Below are positions 1 to 8,205 of a stretch of 64,000 nt of DNA, one piece after another (positions within the stretch are counted from its first letter, which is position 1; each line of letters begins with the position of its first letter). The notes below the pieces were generated by a model. The model did no database searches. It saw nothing but the letters and a program-made list of their open reading frames with translations, and had not been told where the DNA came from. The DNA lies in assembly GCF_900155945.1 (NCBI RefSeq), contig NZ_FTMN01000011.1, positions 1-64,000 on the forward strand. The letters are read 5' to 3'. Source of the DNA: Marinobacterium stanieri. GTDB taxonomy: Bacteria; Pseudomonadota; Gammaproteobacteria; Pseudomonadales; Balneatricaceae. A program made the translations under genes and the position numbers.

Positions 1-78
1 GAAAGGGCTTCAAAAGGCAACCAAGGAGTCCCGCTCAAATGATCTCAGCCTATACACATATAGAAGAGTAGAACAGAA

Positions 79-112
79 ACGACAACGGGCACCCAAGGGT
101 GCCCGTTGTCGT
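79..112 (-). terminator. Rho-independent terminator of the tat/his operon
   Basis: A perfect 16-bp stem with a 2-nt loop lies 20 bp past the tatC stop. Read on the minus strand it is followed by a T-rich stretch. It probably ends the minus-strand operon. Bases 1-78 hold no gene that I can support. Confidence 0.7.
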
Positions 113-132
113 CATATGAAGAGAGTCTTCAC

Positions 133-933
133 TCAGGAATTCGAATTCCTGTTTTCCTGCTCTTCATCGATTGCATCATCCAGTTCCTGATCCAGCTCTT
201 CATCGGGTTTCGGCTTGATCAGGATACGCCCCATCAGAATACCCACTTCAAACAAGAGCCACATGGGAACAGCCAGCAGGCTTTGCGAAATGATATCAGG
301 CGGTGTCAGCAGCATACCCAATACAAAGCAGGCAACGATCACATAATGACGCTTTGACTTGAGACTCTCTACCGTCACGATACCGGACCAGAGCAACAGC
401 AAGGTTGCTACCGGAATCTCAAATACCACGCCAAAGGCGAAAAACAGCTTCAGCACGAAGTTGAGGTAGCTGCTGATATCGGTCATAACCGCGATATTTT
501 CCGGCCCCACACTGGTGAAGAAGCCAAAGATCAGCGGAAACACCACGAAGTACGCAAAAGCGATACCGAGATAGAACAGCAGGATGCTCGATAGCAGCAG
601 GGGAATAGCCAGGCGTTTTTCGTGTGTATACAGGCCTGGTGCAATAAAGCTCCAGGCCTGATGCAGCAGAAAGGGCATCGCCAGAAAGGCTGAAAACACC
701 AGCGTCAGCTTGAAAGGTGCAAAAAACGGAGAGGTCACATCCGTGGCAATCATGCTGGTGCCTTCCGGCAAGAGCGCGGTCAGCGGTGCGGACAACCAGG
801 TGTAGAGATCATTGGCGAAATAGAACAGGCACAGGAAAATAACCAGAATCGCCAACACACTGTAGAGCAAGCGTTGCCGTAACTCGACAAGGTGCGCAAT
901 CAGAGGTTGCTCCTGATCGGTATGCTGACTCAT
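133..933 (-). CDS. tatC: Sec-independent protein translocase subunit TatC
   Basis: TatC is the polytopic inner-membrane receptor that recognises twin-arginine signal peptides and, with TatA and TatB, exports folded proteins. The 266-residue product has the usual length. Its N-terminus carries the family signature of a short acidic segment followed by [10 protein letters not shown], and several long hydrophobic stretches follow, as expected for six membrane helices. The C-terminal tail is acidic and cytoplasmic. The start overlaps the tatB stop by 4 bp, so the two are probably translationally coupled. It is the last gene of the ubiB-hisI-hisE-tatABC block and is followed by a strong hairpin. 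Confidence 0.97.
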   Translation of the reverse strand: MSQHTDQEQPLIAHLVELRQRLLYSVLAILVIFLCLFYFANDLYTWLSAPLTALLPEGTSMIATDVTSPFFAPFKLTLVFSAFLAMPFLLHQAWSFIAPGLYTHEKRLAIPLLLSSILLFYLGIAFAYFVVFPLIFGFFTSVGPENIAVMTDISSYLNFVLKLFFAFGVVFEIPVATLLLLWSGIVTVESLKSKRHYVIVACFVLGMLLTPPDIISQSLLAVPMWLLFEVGILMGRILIKPKPDEELDQELDDAIDEEQENRNSNS

Positions 934-1289
934 CGTGTTTCCTTGTTATCACTGCTCTGCTGTGTGCGGGTGTCGGTTTCACTGGTGGACGATGCTTCTG
1001 CGGCACCGGCCTCACTGTCGGCGCAGCTGTCAGCAAAAGGCTGTTGAAATGGCTGCCGCATTTCATTCAGCTCTTTGTCCAGCTGTTCTTTCTGCATGGC
1101 CGTGGTGCGTTTCAGCTCTTCCACACGTAACTCTTCGCGAATTTCCGTTTGGATCGAGGTAAGTGAACGACGCACCCGACCCAGCCAGAGTCCGCAAGTG
1201 CGTGCAGCCATAGGCAGACGTTCAGGCCCCAGCACCAGCAGAGCCACCACGCCAACCACCATCAGCTCAAAAAATCCGATATCAAACAT
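930..1289 (-). CDS. tatB: Sec-independent translocase subunit TatB
   Basis: TatB forms the twin-arginine receptor complex with TatC. The 119-residue protein begins with the typical [26 protein letters not shown] segment: one N-terminal membrane helix, a hinge with the GPERLP motif, then an amphipathic and charged helix (about residues 30-80). The GPERLP motif marks it as TatB rather than TatA. The tail after residue 85 is low-complexity and rich in Ser, Thr and acidic residues, which is normal for the family. It lies 11 bp after tatA and overlaps tatC by 4 bp. Confidence 0.95.
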   Translation of the reverse strand: MFDIGFFELMVVGVVALLVLGPERLPMAARTCGLWLGRVRRSLTSIQTEIREELRVEELKRTTAMQKEQLDKELNEMRQPFQQPFADSCADSEAGAAEASSTSETDTRTQQSSDNKETR

Positions 1290-1300
1290 CGGCTGCGATC

Positions 1301-1558
1301 TTACTTGTCTGTCTTACTGTCAGCTTTGCTGCCAGTCGTATCGCTGTCTTTGAACTGGGCGTCCTGCTCTTCAGACAATTTCTTCTGCGTATCAGCATCG
1401 TTCTTGGCACTGGTCTCGTCTTCGTTGACCGCCTTTTTGAAGCTTTTCAACGCGCCGCCCAGGTCACCGCCAATGTTGCGCAGTTTTTTGGTTCCGAACA
1501 GCAGAATGATGATTACCAGGACAATCAACAGCTGCCAAATACTAATACCACCAAGCAT
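1301..1558 (-). CDS. tatA: Sec-independent translocase subunit TatA
   Basis: TatA oligomerises to form the transport-active part of the twin-arginine system. The 85-residue product starts with [20 protein letters not shown], one membrane helix, followed by the [10 protein letters not shown] hinge that is diagnostic for TatA/E, then an amphipathic helix and a charged tail. It is the first tat gene, separated from hisE by about 90 bp. That gap may hold a tat promoter, although the upstream his genes are co-oriented and could read through. Confidence 0.96.
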   Translation of the reverse strand: MLGGISIWQLLIVLVIIILLFGTKKLRNIGGDLGGALKSFKKAVNEDETSAKNDADTQKKLSEEQDAQFKDSDTTGSKADSKTDK

Positions 1559-1648
1559 GATGCCTCCCGCAGGTACACATAAGGGCTAATTCGATGGGAT
1601 AACGTTATACGCTATTTCCATGACATCGGCACCCTTGCCGATGTGCAA

Positions 1649-1978
1649 TCACTTACTTCGTGACGCTTTTTCTTCCAGTCCGGACAGGTCAAAGCGTCGG
1701 GCCAACTCTTCCAGCACCGCTTCATGGCTCTCGCCCAGGTGTGACAACATCACCAGGGAGTGAAACCAGAGATCAGCCGTTTCATAAATCAGTTCACTGT
1801 GGTCGCCACTTACTGCAGCGTCCTTGGCCGCCAACAGCGTTTCCACGCTCTCTTCACCGACCTTTTCCAGAATCTTGTTCAAGCCCTTGGCATGCAATGA
1901 AGCCACATAGGAGCTGTCCGGGCTGGCGTTCTTGCGCGCCTCCAACACTTCGGCGAGGCGATCCAGTACTTCACTCAT
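1649..1978 (-). CDS. hisE: Phosphoribosyl-ATP pyrophosphatase
   Basis: HisE hydrolyses phosphoribosyl-ATP to phosphoribosyl-AMP, the second step of histidine synthesis. At 109 residues it is a stand-alone MazG-fold enzyme, not the HisIE fusion of enterobacteria. The sequence shows the family motifs [14 protein letters not shown] (about residues 38-51) and [14 protein letters not shown], with the acidic metal-binding residues in place. It starts 3 bp after the hisI stop, so the two consecutive enzymes are co-translated. The split hisI-hisE pair beside tatABC is the arrangement found in Pseudomonas. Confidence 0.96.
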   Translation of the reverse strand: MSEVLDRLAEVLEARKNASPDSSYVASLHAKGLNKILEKVGEESVETLLAAKDAAVSGDHSELIYETADLWFHSLVMLSHLGESHEAVLEELARRFDLSGLEEKASRSK

Positions 1979-1981
1979 GGT

Positions 1982-2380
1982 TCAGTCCTTGTTTGCGTAG
2001 ATCTGATTGGGGTCACGCTGGACCTCGTCCACTGTTTCCCACTCATGTTTATCATTCAGTACACGGTAGAAACAGCTTTCACGGCCGGTATGACAGGCAA
2101 TGCCACCCAGCTGCTCAACACTGAGCAGGACGACATCCGCATCACAGTCCAGACGAATCTCGTGCAGCTTTTGCACATGACCGGATTCTTCACCCTTGCG
2201 CCAGAGGCGGTTGCGTGAGCGTGACCAGTAGATACCGCGGCCCTCTTCGACGGTCAGTCGCAACGCTTCCTCGTTCATCCAGGCAACCATCAGGATACGG
2301 CCGCTGATATGGTCCTGTGCAATAGCCGGTACCAGACCTTTTTCATCCCACTTGACCTGTTCGATCCATTGCTCAGACAT
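1982..2380 (-). CDS. hisI: Phosphoribosyl-AMP cyclohydrolase
   Basis: HisI opens the purine ring of phosphoribosyl-AMP, the third step of histidine synthesis. The 132-residue protein has the metal-binding signature DCDADVVLL (about residues 78-86) and the cysteines of the [12 protein letters not shown] motif, which ligate zinc. The usual [17 protein letters not shown] segment precedes them. It lies between ubiB and hisE on the same strand. Length and motifs are complete. Confidence 0.96.
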   Translation of the reverse strand: MSEQWIEQVKWDEKGLVPAIAQDHISGRILMVAWMNEEALRLTVEEGRGIYWSRSRNRLWRKGEESGHVQKLHEIRLDCDADVVLLSVEQLGGIACHTGRESCFYRVLNDKHEWETVDEVQRDPNQIYANKD

Positions 2381-2448
2381 ATATCACCCACCGTCGTTGG
2401 TTAGTTAAGGGGGCGAAAGCATAACCGATCGATTGCACAGCGACCACC

Positions 2449-4080
2449 TCAGGCGCGCCAGAGCAGGATCCAGCCCGCACCTGCAGCCACACCGGCCAGC
2501 AGAGGCAGCTGCTGCAACGACTGCCAGAGTTGCGGCTGACTGGCAGCCAGGGCCGCTGCGACCAGTGTCGCGCCCGCCAGTAGGCTGCGACGCGTGCGGC
2601 GGCGCTCAACCTGTTGCTCCCGCGCCAACTGACGCTGAAACTCGGCATCGGTGGCCGAATGCAGTTTCATCTGTTCAAGACTGTCATAGACCATTTGTGG
2701 CAGGTGCGGCAGTTTTTCCAGCCACTCCGGCGCCTGCTCCTTCACATTACGGTAGACCGCCTTAACGCCCATTCGCTCCTGCATCCAGTTTTCCAGGAAG
2801 GGTTTGGCCGTTTGCCAAAGGTCCAGGTCCGGATACAGCTGACGCCCGAGGCCTTCAATATTGAGCAGGGTTTTCTGCAGCAGTACCAGCTGAGGCTGTA
2901 CTTCCATATTGAATCGACGTGCCGTCTGGAACAGCCCCAGCAGCACCATGCCGAAGGAAATATCTTTCAGCGGTTTTTCGAAGATCGGCTCGCATACACT
3001 GCGAATGGCGGTTTCGAACGCATGTACGTTGGTATCCCTTGGTACCCAGCCCGAATCGATATGCAGCTGGGCAACCTGGCGATAGTCTCGTTTGAAGAAC
3101 GCCAGGATATTACGCGCCAGGTAGTTCTGGTCTTCCGCGTTGAGCGACCCGATGATGCCGAAGTCCACTGCGATGTACTGAGGATCAGAAGGGTTATCTC
3201 GGGATACAAAAATATTGCCTGGGTGCATATCGGCATGGAAAAAGCTGTCACGGAACACCTGGGTGAAAAAGATCTCCACGCCACGTTCGGCCAGGCATTT
3301 CATATCCGTACCCTGAGCCCGCAGCTGAGCCACGTCTGCAACGGGCACGCCGTGGATACGCTCCATCACCAATACCTGCTGGCGGGTGTGGTCCCAAAAG
3401 ATTTCGGGCACATAGAGAATACCTGAACCTTCGAAGTTGCGGCGCAGCTGGGAGCCGTTGGCCGCTTCCTTGCGCAGGTCGAGCTCATCAAAGATGGTTT
3501 GCTCATACTCGGCAACCACTTCCACCGGACGCAAGCGACGCCCTTCAACCCAGAGCTTTTGCACCAGACGTGCCAGCAGGTAGAGGAGGGCGACATCCTG
3601 GCGGATCACACGACCAATACCCGGTCGAATGACTTTCACCACCACCGAGCGACCATTCTTCAGTGTCGCGGCATGTACCTGAGCCACCGACGCAGACGCC
3701 ATGGGTTCCTGTTCGAACACGGCGAAGATTTCACTCACCGGTTGCTTCAGTTCACGCTCAATAATCTGGCGTGCGCGCGCGCCTTCGAAAGGCGGCACCC
3801 GATCCTGCAAACGGGCCAGCTCTTCTGCCAGATCATCCGGCAGCAAGTCACGGCGCGTGGACAGCATCTGGCCAAACTTGATGAAGACCGGCCCCAGCGC
3901 TTCCAGCGCCAGACGCAACCGCTCGGCCTGGGAGTGTCGAGCCGGTATCAGGTAACGCCAGAACATGAGCCGGAACATCAGCTGCACGTACCAGGGCATC
4001 AGTGGCTGGGTGAAGAAGGTATCGAGTCGGTATTTGGCAAAGATCCAGGCGATCTTCAGCGAGCGGATCAGGGTTCGCAC
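2449..4080 (-). CDS. ubiB: UbiB, ABC1/ADCK-family ubiquinone biosynthesis protein
   Basis: UbiB is an atypical kinase-fold ATPase needed for ubiquinone synthesis, probably by helping to deliver membrane-bound intermediates. The sequence shows the family KxGQ motif ([15 protein letters not shown]), the [10 protein letters not shown] catalytic-loop equivalent and the VDFG metal-binding motif, with two hydrophobic stretches near the C-terminus as membrane anchors. The reading frame is open up to a TTG at 4107. I prefer the GTG at 4080 (543 residues) because an AGGA lies about 11 bases upstream and the distance to the YRLD motif then matches Pseudomonas proteins. It sits just downstream of a diguanylate cyclase gene. 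ubiE and ubiJ, which often precede it, are not in the window. Confidence 0.93.
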   Translation of the reverse strand: MRTLIRSLKIAWIFAKYRLDTFFTQPLMPWYVQLMFRLMFWRYLIPARHSQAERLRLALEALGPVFIKFGQMLSTRRDLLPDDLAEELARLQDRVPPFEGARARQIIERELKQPVSEIFAVFEQEPMASASVAQVHAATLKNGRSVVVKVIRPGIGRVIRQDVALLYLLARLVQKLWVEGRRLRPVEVVAEYEQTIFDELDLRKEAANGSQLRRNFEGSGILYVPEIFWDHTRQQVLVMERIHGVPVADVAQLRAQGTDMKCLAERGVEIFFTQVFRDSFFHADMHPGNIFVSRDNPSDPQYIAVDFGIIGSLNAEDQNYLARNILAFFKRDYRQVAQLHIDSGWVPRDTNVHAFETAIRSVCEPIFEKPLKDISFGMVLLGLFQTARRFNMEVQPQLVLLQKTLLNIEGLGRQLYPDLDLWQTAKPFLENWMQERMGVKAVYRNVKEQAPEWLEKLPHLPQMVYDSLEQMKLHSATDAEFQRQLAREQQVERRRTRRSLLAGATLVAAALAASQPQLWQSLQQLPLLAGVAAGAGWILLWRA

Positions 4081-4118
4081 GGCGCGGTCTATCCTGTCAT
4101 GGCACAAAAGAGGCTATT

Positions 4119-5684
4119 CTAGCCTTTTCCGCCCACCTGTGTCTGGTTGCGACCCTGTTGTTTTGCCAGATAGAGCGCCTGGTCGGCACGGTTGAAAAGG
4201 GCTTCAGGGTCATCCGCATCACGTATTTCGGCCACACCAAAGGAGAGTGTCACCTCAACGCGCTCGCCCTTGAAGTTGAACGGGCTGTCGGCGATCGCCT
4301 GACGCAGTTTCTCCGTTGCCTGCAGCGCCTCCTCCGCCCCGGTTGAGGGGAACAGGATCACGAACTCTTCACCACCGTAACGTGCGATAAAATCGTTGGA
4401 GCGCAGGTTGTGTTTCAAGACTTTCGCCACCAGGCGCAATACACGGTCACCCGCCAGGTGCCCGAGGTGGTCATTGATCTTCTTGAAGAAATCGATATCG
4501 CCCACCGCCAGCGAGAACTGGGTGCCATAGCGCTGCCAGCGTTCATGCTCGGAGCTCAGGTGATGGTCATAGGAAGTACGGTTGGGCAGTCCGGTAAGCG
4601 GATCAGTACGTGCCCGCAGCTGTTCCTCCTGCATCCGGGCTTTGACCTTGCTGGTTTCCAGCTCCATCTGCTCAACCTTGGTCAGCAGATCATCGTAGCG
4701 ACGGTTAAGGCGCGTTTCGCGCTCCTGTTCCTGCTGACGATAACTGTCCATGGCCCGCACAATGGATGCCAGTTGCTGGGACACACTCTGCTTCAGGGTT
4801 TTGAGATCTTCAGATTCTTTCACAGAGCGGTGGATGTTACGCACATCCCGGCGCACCTGGGAGTCCAGCTGGCTGTGCGTCTGCACCGCCGAAAGCTCAT
4901 CGTTGCGACTTTCTTCCAGAAACTGCTGCACAAAGCTGAGCTGGGAGTTCAGCGTGAGCAAATAGTTTTCAAAATCTTCCTGAGTATTGCCGTTTGCCAG
5001 GCGAACCAGCTGTACCAGTGACGACAGGATGGCCGGCAGACGCTCAAGGGTAATGCCCTGTTCAATTTCAAGCACCAGCCCACGTGCCTGTTCCACACCC
5101 TCGGCCGGAATCTGCAGCAGCTCGATCATCTGCAAAAGCTCTGCCGCCATGGACGCACCCAGCGTCTCAATGTCGCTGTCCTGCGAGGAGTTAAGCTCGA
5201 AATCCTGATCGGACTCGGGCATGGCACCGTTTCCAAGCATGCCGGCCTGTATTTCGATCAGTTCACTGATCAGCTCGGCCAGCGCATACAAATGCTCGGT
5301 TGCTTCAGGAACTCGGGTATCGATACTGCCAATCAGATTTGCGACCGAGGGCGCCGGATTGGCACGTCGCAACTGTTGCGTCCAGCGGTGGAGAATACGG
5401 ATAAGCAGTTCGCGGCTGCTCTGCCGCTCCATATCCAACTGGCCAACTTCTTTCTTGATCTGGCGAAGAATAGAGGGAATACGTTTGCGGTTTTGTTCTT
5501 TGAGCACTTCGCCCAGCTGGGTCAACTCGGTGTCCAGCGAGCCGGATATGCCGTTCATACCCAGAGAAAGGTGGTCTACGAGGGAGCGGAGCTGTTCGTG
5601 GTAACGTTCTTCACTTTGCTGTTTGCGTTCAACTTCAAGCGTCAGTTCCGTGTATTTACGTTTCCAGTTTTCCTGGTCTGGCAC
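4119..5684 (-). CDS. Diguanylate cyclase, DgcP-like, GGEEF type with I-site
   Basis: This protein should make c-di-GMP from two GTP. The C-terminal GGDEF domain (about residues 355-520) has an intact GGEEF active-site loop and, five residues before it, RSND, a canonical RxxD product-inhibition site. The N-terminal 340 residues are predicted to be helical and coiled-coil with no membrane segment, so it is probably cytoplasmic. The frame is open to a TTG at 5705. I chose the GTG at 5684 because a GAGGGG ribosome site lies 8 bases upstream. In P. aeruginosa the polar cyclase gene dgcP (PA5487) is also the close neighbour of dsbA, so orthology is likely. The product here (521 residues) is shorter than DgcP, so I leave the symbol empty. 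Confidence 0.88.
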   Translation of the reverse strand: MPDQENWKRKYTELTLEVERKQQSEERYHEQLRSLVDHLSLGMNGISGSLDTELTQLGEVLKEQNRKRIPSILRQIKKEVGQLDMERQSSRELLIRILHRWTQQLRRANPAPSVANLIGSIDTRVPEATEHLYALAELISELIEIQAGMLGNGAMPESDQDFELNSSQDSDIETLGASMAAELLQMIELLQIPAEGVEQARGLVLEIEQGITLERLPAILSSLVQLVRLANGNTQEDFENYLLTLNSQLSFVQQFLEESRNDELSAVQTHSQLDSQVRRDVRNIHRSVKESEDLKTLKQSVSQQLASIVRAMDSYRQQEQERETRLNRRYDDLLTKVEQMELETSKVKARMQEEQLRARTDPLTGLPNRTSYDHHLSSEHERWQRYGTQFSLAVGDIDFFKKINDHLGHLAGDRVLRLVAKVLKHNLRSNDFIARYGGEEFVILFPSTGAEEALQATEKLRQAIADSPFNFKGERVEVTLSFGVAEIRDADDPEALFNRADQALYLAKQQGRNQTQVGGKG

Positions 5685-5760
5685 CACGCGGTCCCCTCGT
5701 CGCAATACTCTATGAATATATCCCTAAAGCATATTCCCTTAGCCCCGGAATTGGAAATTT

Positions 5761-5785
5761 AAAACCGCCGTATGACGGCGGTTTT
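5761..5785 (-). terminator. Terminator between dsbA and the diguanylate cyclase gene
   Basis: A perfect 11-bp stem (AAAACCGCCGT pairing with ACGGCGGTTTT) with a 3-nt loop lies 24 bp past the dsbA stop. The A and T flanks make it active in either direction. It would end dsbA transcription, or allow partial read-through into the cyclase gene. Confidence 0.8.
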
Positions 5786-5809
5786 ATTGAACTCAGATCA
5801 AGGCCGCGT

Positions 5810-6436
5810 TTACTGAGCAGCACGTTCCTTTTCGATCAGGTAATCCACCACTTCCAGCATCTGTTTGTGGCCACCCGCCGACTGGGCAGTGACGCGATAC
5901 TTGCCATTCACGATCATGGACGGCACGCCAGTTACTTCATAACCTCGCAGCTTGGCATCACCCTGTTTCAGCTTCATATTGACCGCAAAAGAGTCATACA
6001 GCTTGTTGAACTTCTCTTCGGGCAGTCCCAGATCCGCATAGAACTCGGCCAGATCTTCAGCCGTGCGGAACCGCTTGCGCTGCAGGTGGATGGCATCAAA
6101 CATCGGCTGGTGTGTGTCTTCCACCTTATCGGACAGTTCAGCTACGTAATAGGCACGCGCCAGCGGCTCCCAGCTGCGACCAAACACCACCGGCAAGCCA
6201 ACAAAGGCCACGTCGTCAGCTTTCTTCTCGCGCCAGCTGGACAGCAGGGGCTCAAAGGTATTGCAGTGCGGGCAGAGATAGCCGAAGGCTTCAGTCACTT
6301 CAATCTTGTTTTCGTCCACGGTTTTCACCGGGAAGGGCAACTCGAAATAGTGCTGATTGGCACGGTATTCTTCAGCCCAGGCGGGCAGTGCCGCGAGCAT
6401 GGATACACAGAGGGCGGCAAACAATTTCTTGAACAT
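5810..6436 (-). CDS. dsbA: Periplasmic thiol:disulfide oxidoreductase DsbA
   Basis: DsbA introduces disulfide bonds into exported proteins and is re-oxidised by DsbB. The 208-residue precursor begins with a signal peptide (MFKKLFAALC...LPAWA, cleavage near residue 21). The thioredoxin-fold active site is C55-P-H-C58, the classical DsbA dithiol. The conserved cis-proline loop is visible as VTGVPSMIVNGKY. It is separated from the downstream cyclase gene by a strong terminator and from the upstream cytochrome c4 gene by about 150 bp. Confidence 0.96.
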   Translation of the reverse strand: MFKKLFAALCVSMLAALPAWAEEYRANQHYFELPFPVKTVDENKIEVTEAFGYLCPHCNTFEPLLSSWREKKADDVAFVGLPVVFGRSWEPLARAYYVAELSDKVEDTHQPMFDAIHLQRKRFRTAEDLAEFYADLGLPEEKFNKLYDSFAVNMKLKQGDAKLRGYEVTGVPSMIVNGKYRVTAQSAGGHKQMLEVVDYLIEKERAAQ

Positions 6437-6534
6437 ATAAGCGTCCTTTAGTGAGTCTGTTCAGTACATCGCGGATAGACCACCATACAGACCAATTGGT
6501 TCAGTCCGGTATAGCGCAACCGGTAGCTGGTGAC

Positions 6535-6560
6535 AAAAAAGGCAGCCGAAGCTGCCCTTT
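6535..6560 (-). terminator. Terminator of the cytochrome c4 gene
   Basis: On the minus strand, GGCAGC pairs with GCTGCC around a stable TTCG tetraloop and is followed by six T residues. It lies 25 bp past the cytochrome c4 stop codon. Confidence 0.85.
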
Positions 6561-6584
6561 AGGTCATGATGACTGTTTAGCCGA

Positions 6585-7187
6585 TCAGTGCAGGCCCTGC
6601 ACGTACTGGGAAACAGCCTTCATCTCTTCTGCACTCATCTTGGAGGCGATATCACGCATCATGCTGGACGGATCGTTGGCACGATCGCCGCTGGCAAATT
6701 TCTGCAGAGAGGTTTCGATGTACTGTGCGTGCTGACCACCCAGTTTCGGGTAGGCAGCCGTATCGATGCCAGCGCCGGACGGACCGTGACAAGCGGTACA
6801 GGCCGCAACACCTTTCTCGGCAACACCCGCGCGCCAGATTTTCTGACCCAGCTCGATCTGATCTTCAGCCGCCTGGCCCAGCTGCATGTTCTTGCTGGCG
6901 AAGTAGGCTGCGATATCGGCCAGATCCTGATCGCTCAGGTTGGTCAGCATGCCGGTCATTTCCGGAACCATGCGCGCACCGCTTTTGATGTCGTTCAGCT
7001 GTTTCAGCAGGTATTTTTCACCCTGTCCAGCCAGCTTCGGGAAGTTACCGACAACACTGTTGCCATCTGCACTGTGGCAGGCTGCACAAACGGCAGTCTT
7101 GGCCTGGCCTGCAGCTGCATCACCTGCCGCGTGAGCGACGCCGGTGAGGCCGATGCTTACCAGTAAGCTGATCAGTAGTTTGTTCAT
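6585..7187 (-). CDS. Dihaem cytochrome c4
   Basis: Cytochrome c4 is a periplasmic two-haem electron carrier that passes electrons to terminal oxidases, notably cbb3 types. The 200-residue precursor has a signal peptide (MNKLLISLLV...GVAHA, about 20 residues). It then has two homologous class I cytochrome domains with haem attachment motifs C34-A-A-C-H38 and C130-T-A-C-H134. Candidate methionine ligands follow in each half (the MVPEMTGM region and the SSMM region). It is transcribed divergently from engB across a 200-bp gap that must hold both promoters. The c4-engB-polA order is conserved in Pseudomonas. Confidence 0.93.
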   Translation of the reverse strand: MNKLLISLLVSIGLTGVAHAAGDAAAGQAKTAVCAACHSADGNSVVGNFPKLAGQGEKYLLKQLNDIKSGARMVPEMTGMLTNLSDQDLADIAAYFASKNMQLGQAAEDQIELGQKIWRAGVAEKGVAACTACHGPSGAGIDTAAYPKLGGQHAQYIETSLQKFASGDRANDPSSMMRDIASKMSAEEMKAVSQYVQGLH

Positions 7188-7387
7188 TGACTAACCCAGA
7201 CTCTTGCTTGACGAAATGTGTGCATATCCCGGCATCTTGGATTGTAATTGTGCCAGAACAACCAATTTCCACTATTACCCTGACTGGAGACAGACTCTGT
7301 TCGCGGGTAAAATTGGCGGCATTATAAACCAATATCCCCACAAACTGGAACGGATATGTTCAGTTTGTGGCCACTGAGTGCTGCGCC

Positions 7388-8035
7388 ATGTCAACCCCAG
7401 AGCCTGTCATCCATTACAACCTCGCCCGTTTTGAAACCAGCGCCGCACGTCTGGACCAGTGTCCAGCGGACGAGGGCGCAGAAGTCGCCTTTGCCGGTCG
7501 CTCCAACGCGGGCAAGTCCAGCGCCATCAATGCCCTGACCCAGCAAACCGGTCTGGCACGCACCTCGAAAACCCCGGGGCGCACCCAGTTGATCAACTTT
7601 TTCAGTCTGAATATCGAAGGCCTGAAGATTGTCGATTTGCCTGGTTACGGCTATGCCAAGGTGCCGATTGCCATGAAACAGCACTGGCAGCGCCATCTGG
7701 ATGCGTACCTGCAGCACCGGGAGAGCCTGCGCGGCGTCGTGCTGGTGATGGATATTCGCCACCCGATGAAAGAGTTCGACGAGATGATGGTGCATTGGTG
7801 TGAAGCCACCGGCGTGCCGCTGCACGTGCTGCTGACCAAGGAAGACAAGCTCAAGCGCGGCCCGGCCAAAAGCACGCTGCTGCAACTGAAGAAAGCTCTG
7901 AAAGAACGTCTGGGCGACAAAGTCAGTGTACAGACCTTCTCTGCCCTCAAGCGTAGCGGTGTCGACCAGCTGCGCCAGCGCATCGACAACTGGCTGCTGG
8001 CCGATTTGATCGAGCCTGAGTCAGACGACATCTGA
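7388..8035 (+). CDS. engB: Ribosome biogenesis GTPase EngB (YihA/YsxC)
   Basis: EngB is an essential small GTPase that takes part in assembly of the 50S ribosomal subunit. All G motifs are present: the P-loop GRSNAGKSS, the switch region TPGRTQ, G3 as DLPGYGYAK and G4 as TKEDKL. The frame is open from a GTG at 7367. I chose the ATG at 7388 (215 residues) because the distance to the conserved DQCPADEG segment then equals that in Pseudomonas EngB. It is convergent with polA, with a probable small RNA between them. Confidence 0.95.
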   Translation: MSTPEPVIHYNLARFETSAARLDQCPADEGAEVAFAGRSNAGKSSAINALTQQTGLARTSKTPGRTQLINFFSLNIEGLKIVDLPGYGYAKVPIAMKQHWQRHLDAYLQHRESLRGVVLVMDIRHPMKEFDEMMVHWCEATGVPLHVLLTKEDKLKRGPAKSTLLQLKKALKERLGDKVSVQTFSALKRSGVDQLRQRIDNWLLADLIEPESDDI

Positions 8036-8038
8036 TAC

Positions 8039-8083
8039 AAATAAAAACCCCGGCTGGTGGAAGGGGAGCACCACAGCCGGGGC
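8039..8083 (-). terminator. Intrinsic terminator of the polA-distal small RNA
   Basis: On the minus strand a GC-rich stem of about 12 bp with one bulge (CCCCGGCT pairing with AGCCGGGG at its base) ends in TTTTTATTT. There is no T-tract in the plus direction, so it serves the polA or small-RNA transcript, not engB. The loop reads TGCTCCCCTT, which is C-rich and could pair with purine-rich ribosome-binding sites. Confidence 0.85.
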
Positions 8084-8156
8084 AAGGGATGTCATGACAG
8101 AGCGAGCCACGGTCCACGCTGGCACAGACAATGGACGTTTCTTACACGCGGCTCGT
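8041..8156 (-). ncRNA. Probable ErsA/Spot 42-position small RNA
   Basis: The 170-bp gap between polA and engB holds a promoter-like element and a strong terminator in the same orientation as polA, which would define an RNA of about 115 nt. This is the position and orientation of spf (Spot 42) in E. coli and of the sigma-22-controlled ersA gene in P. aeruginosa. The promoter is of the extracytoplasmic sigma type (GAACTT, 15 bp, TCTGA), which favours ErsA over Spot 42. The exact 5' end is inferred from promoter spacing. The identity is an inference from synteny, promoter and terminator, not from sequence alignment. Confidence 0.6.
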
Positions 8157-8160
8157 TAAA

Positions 8161-8186
8161 TCAGACAATGTGTGTAGAAAAAGTTC
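8161..8186 (-). promoter_or_regulatory. AlgU/RpoE-type promoter for the small RNA
   Basis: The minus strand reads GAACTT, 15 bases, TCTGA. This matches the envelope-stress sigma consensus (GAACTT-N16-TCTGA) at every position except for a spacer one base shorter than usual. It lies between the polA stop and the predicted small RNA start. Confidence 0.6.
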
Positions 8187-8205
8187 ACCACTGAGCAAAA
8201 AAAGA

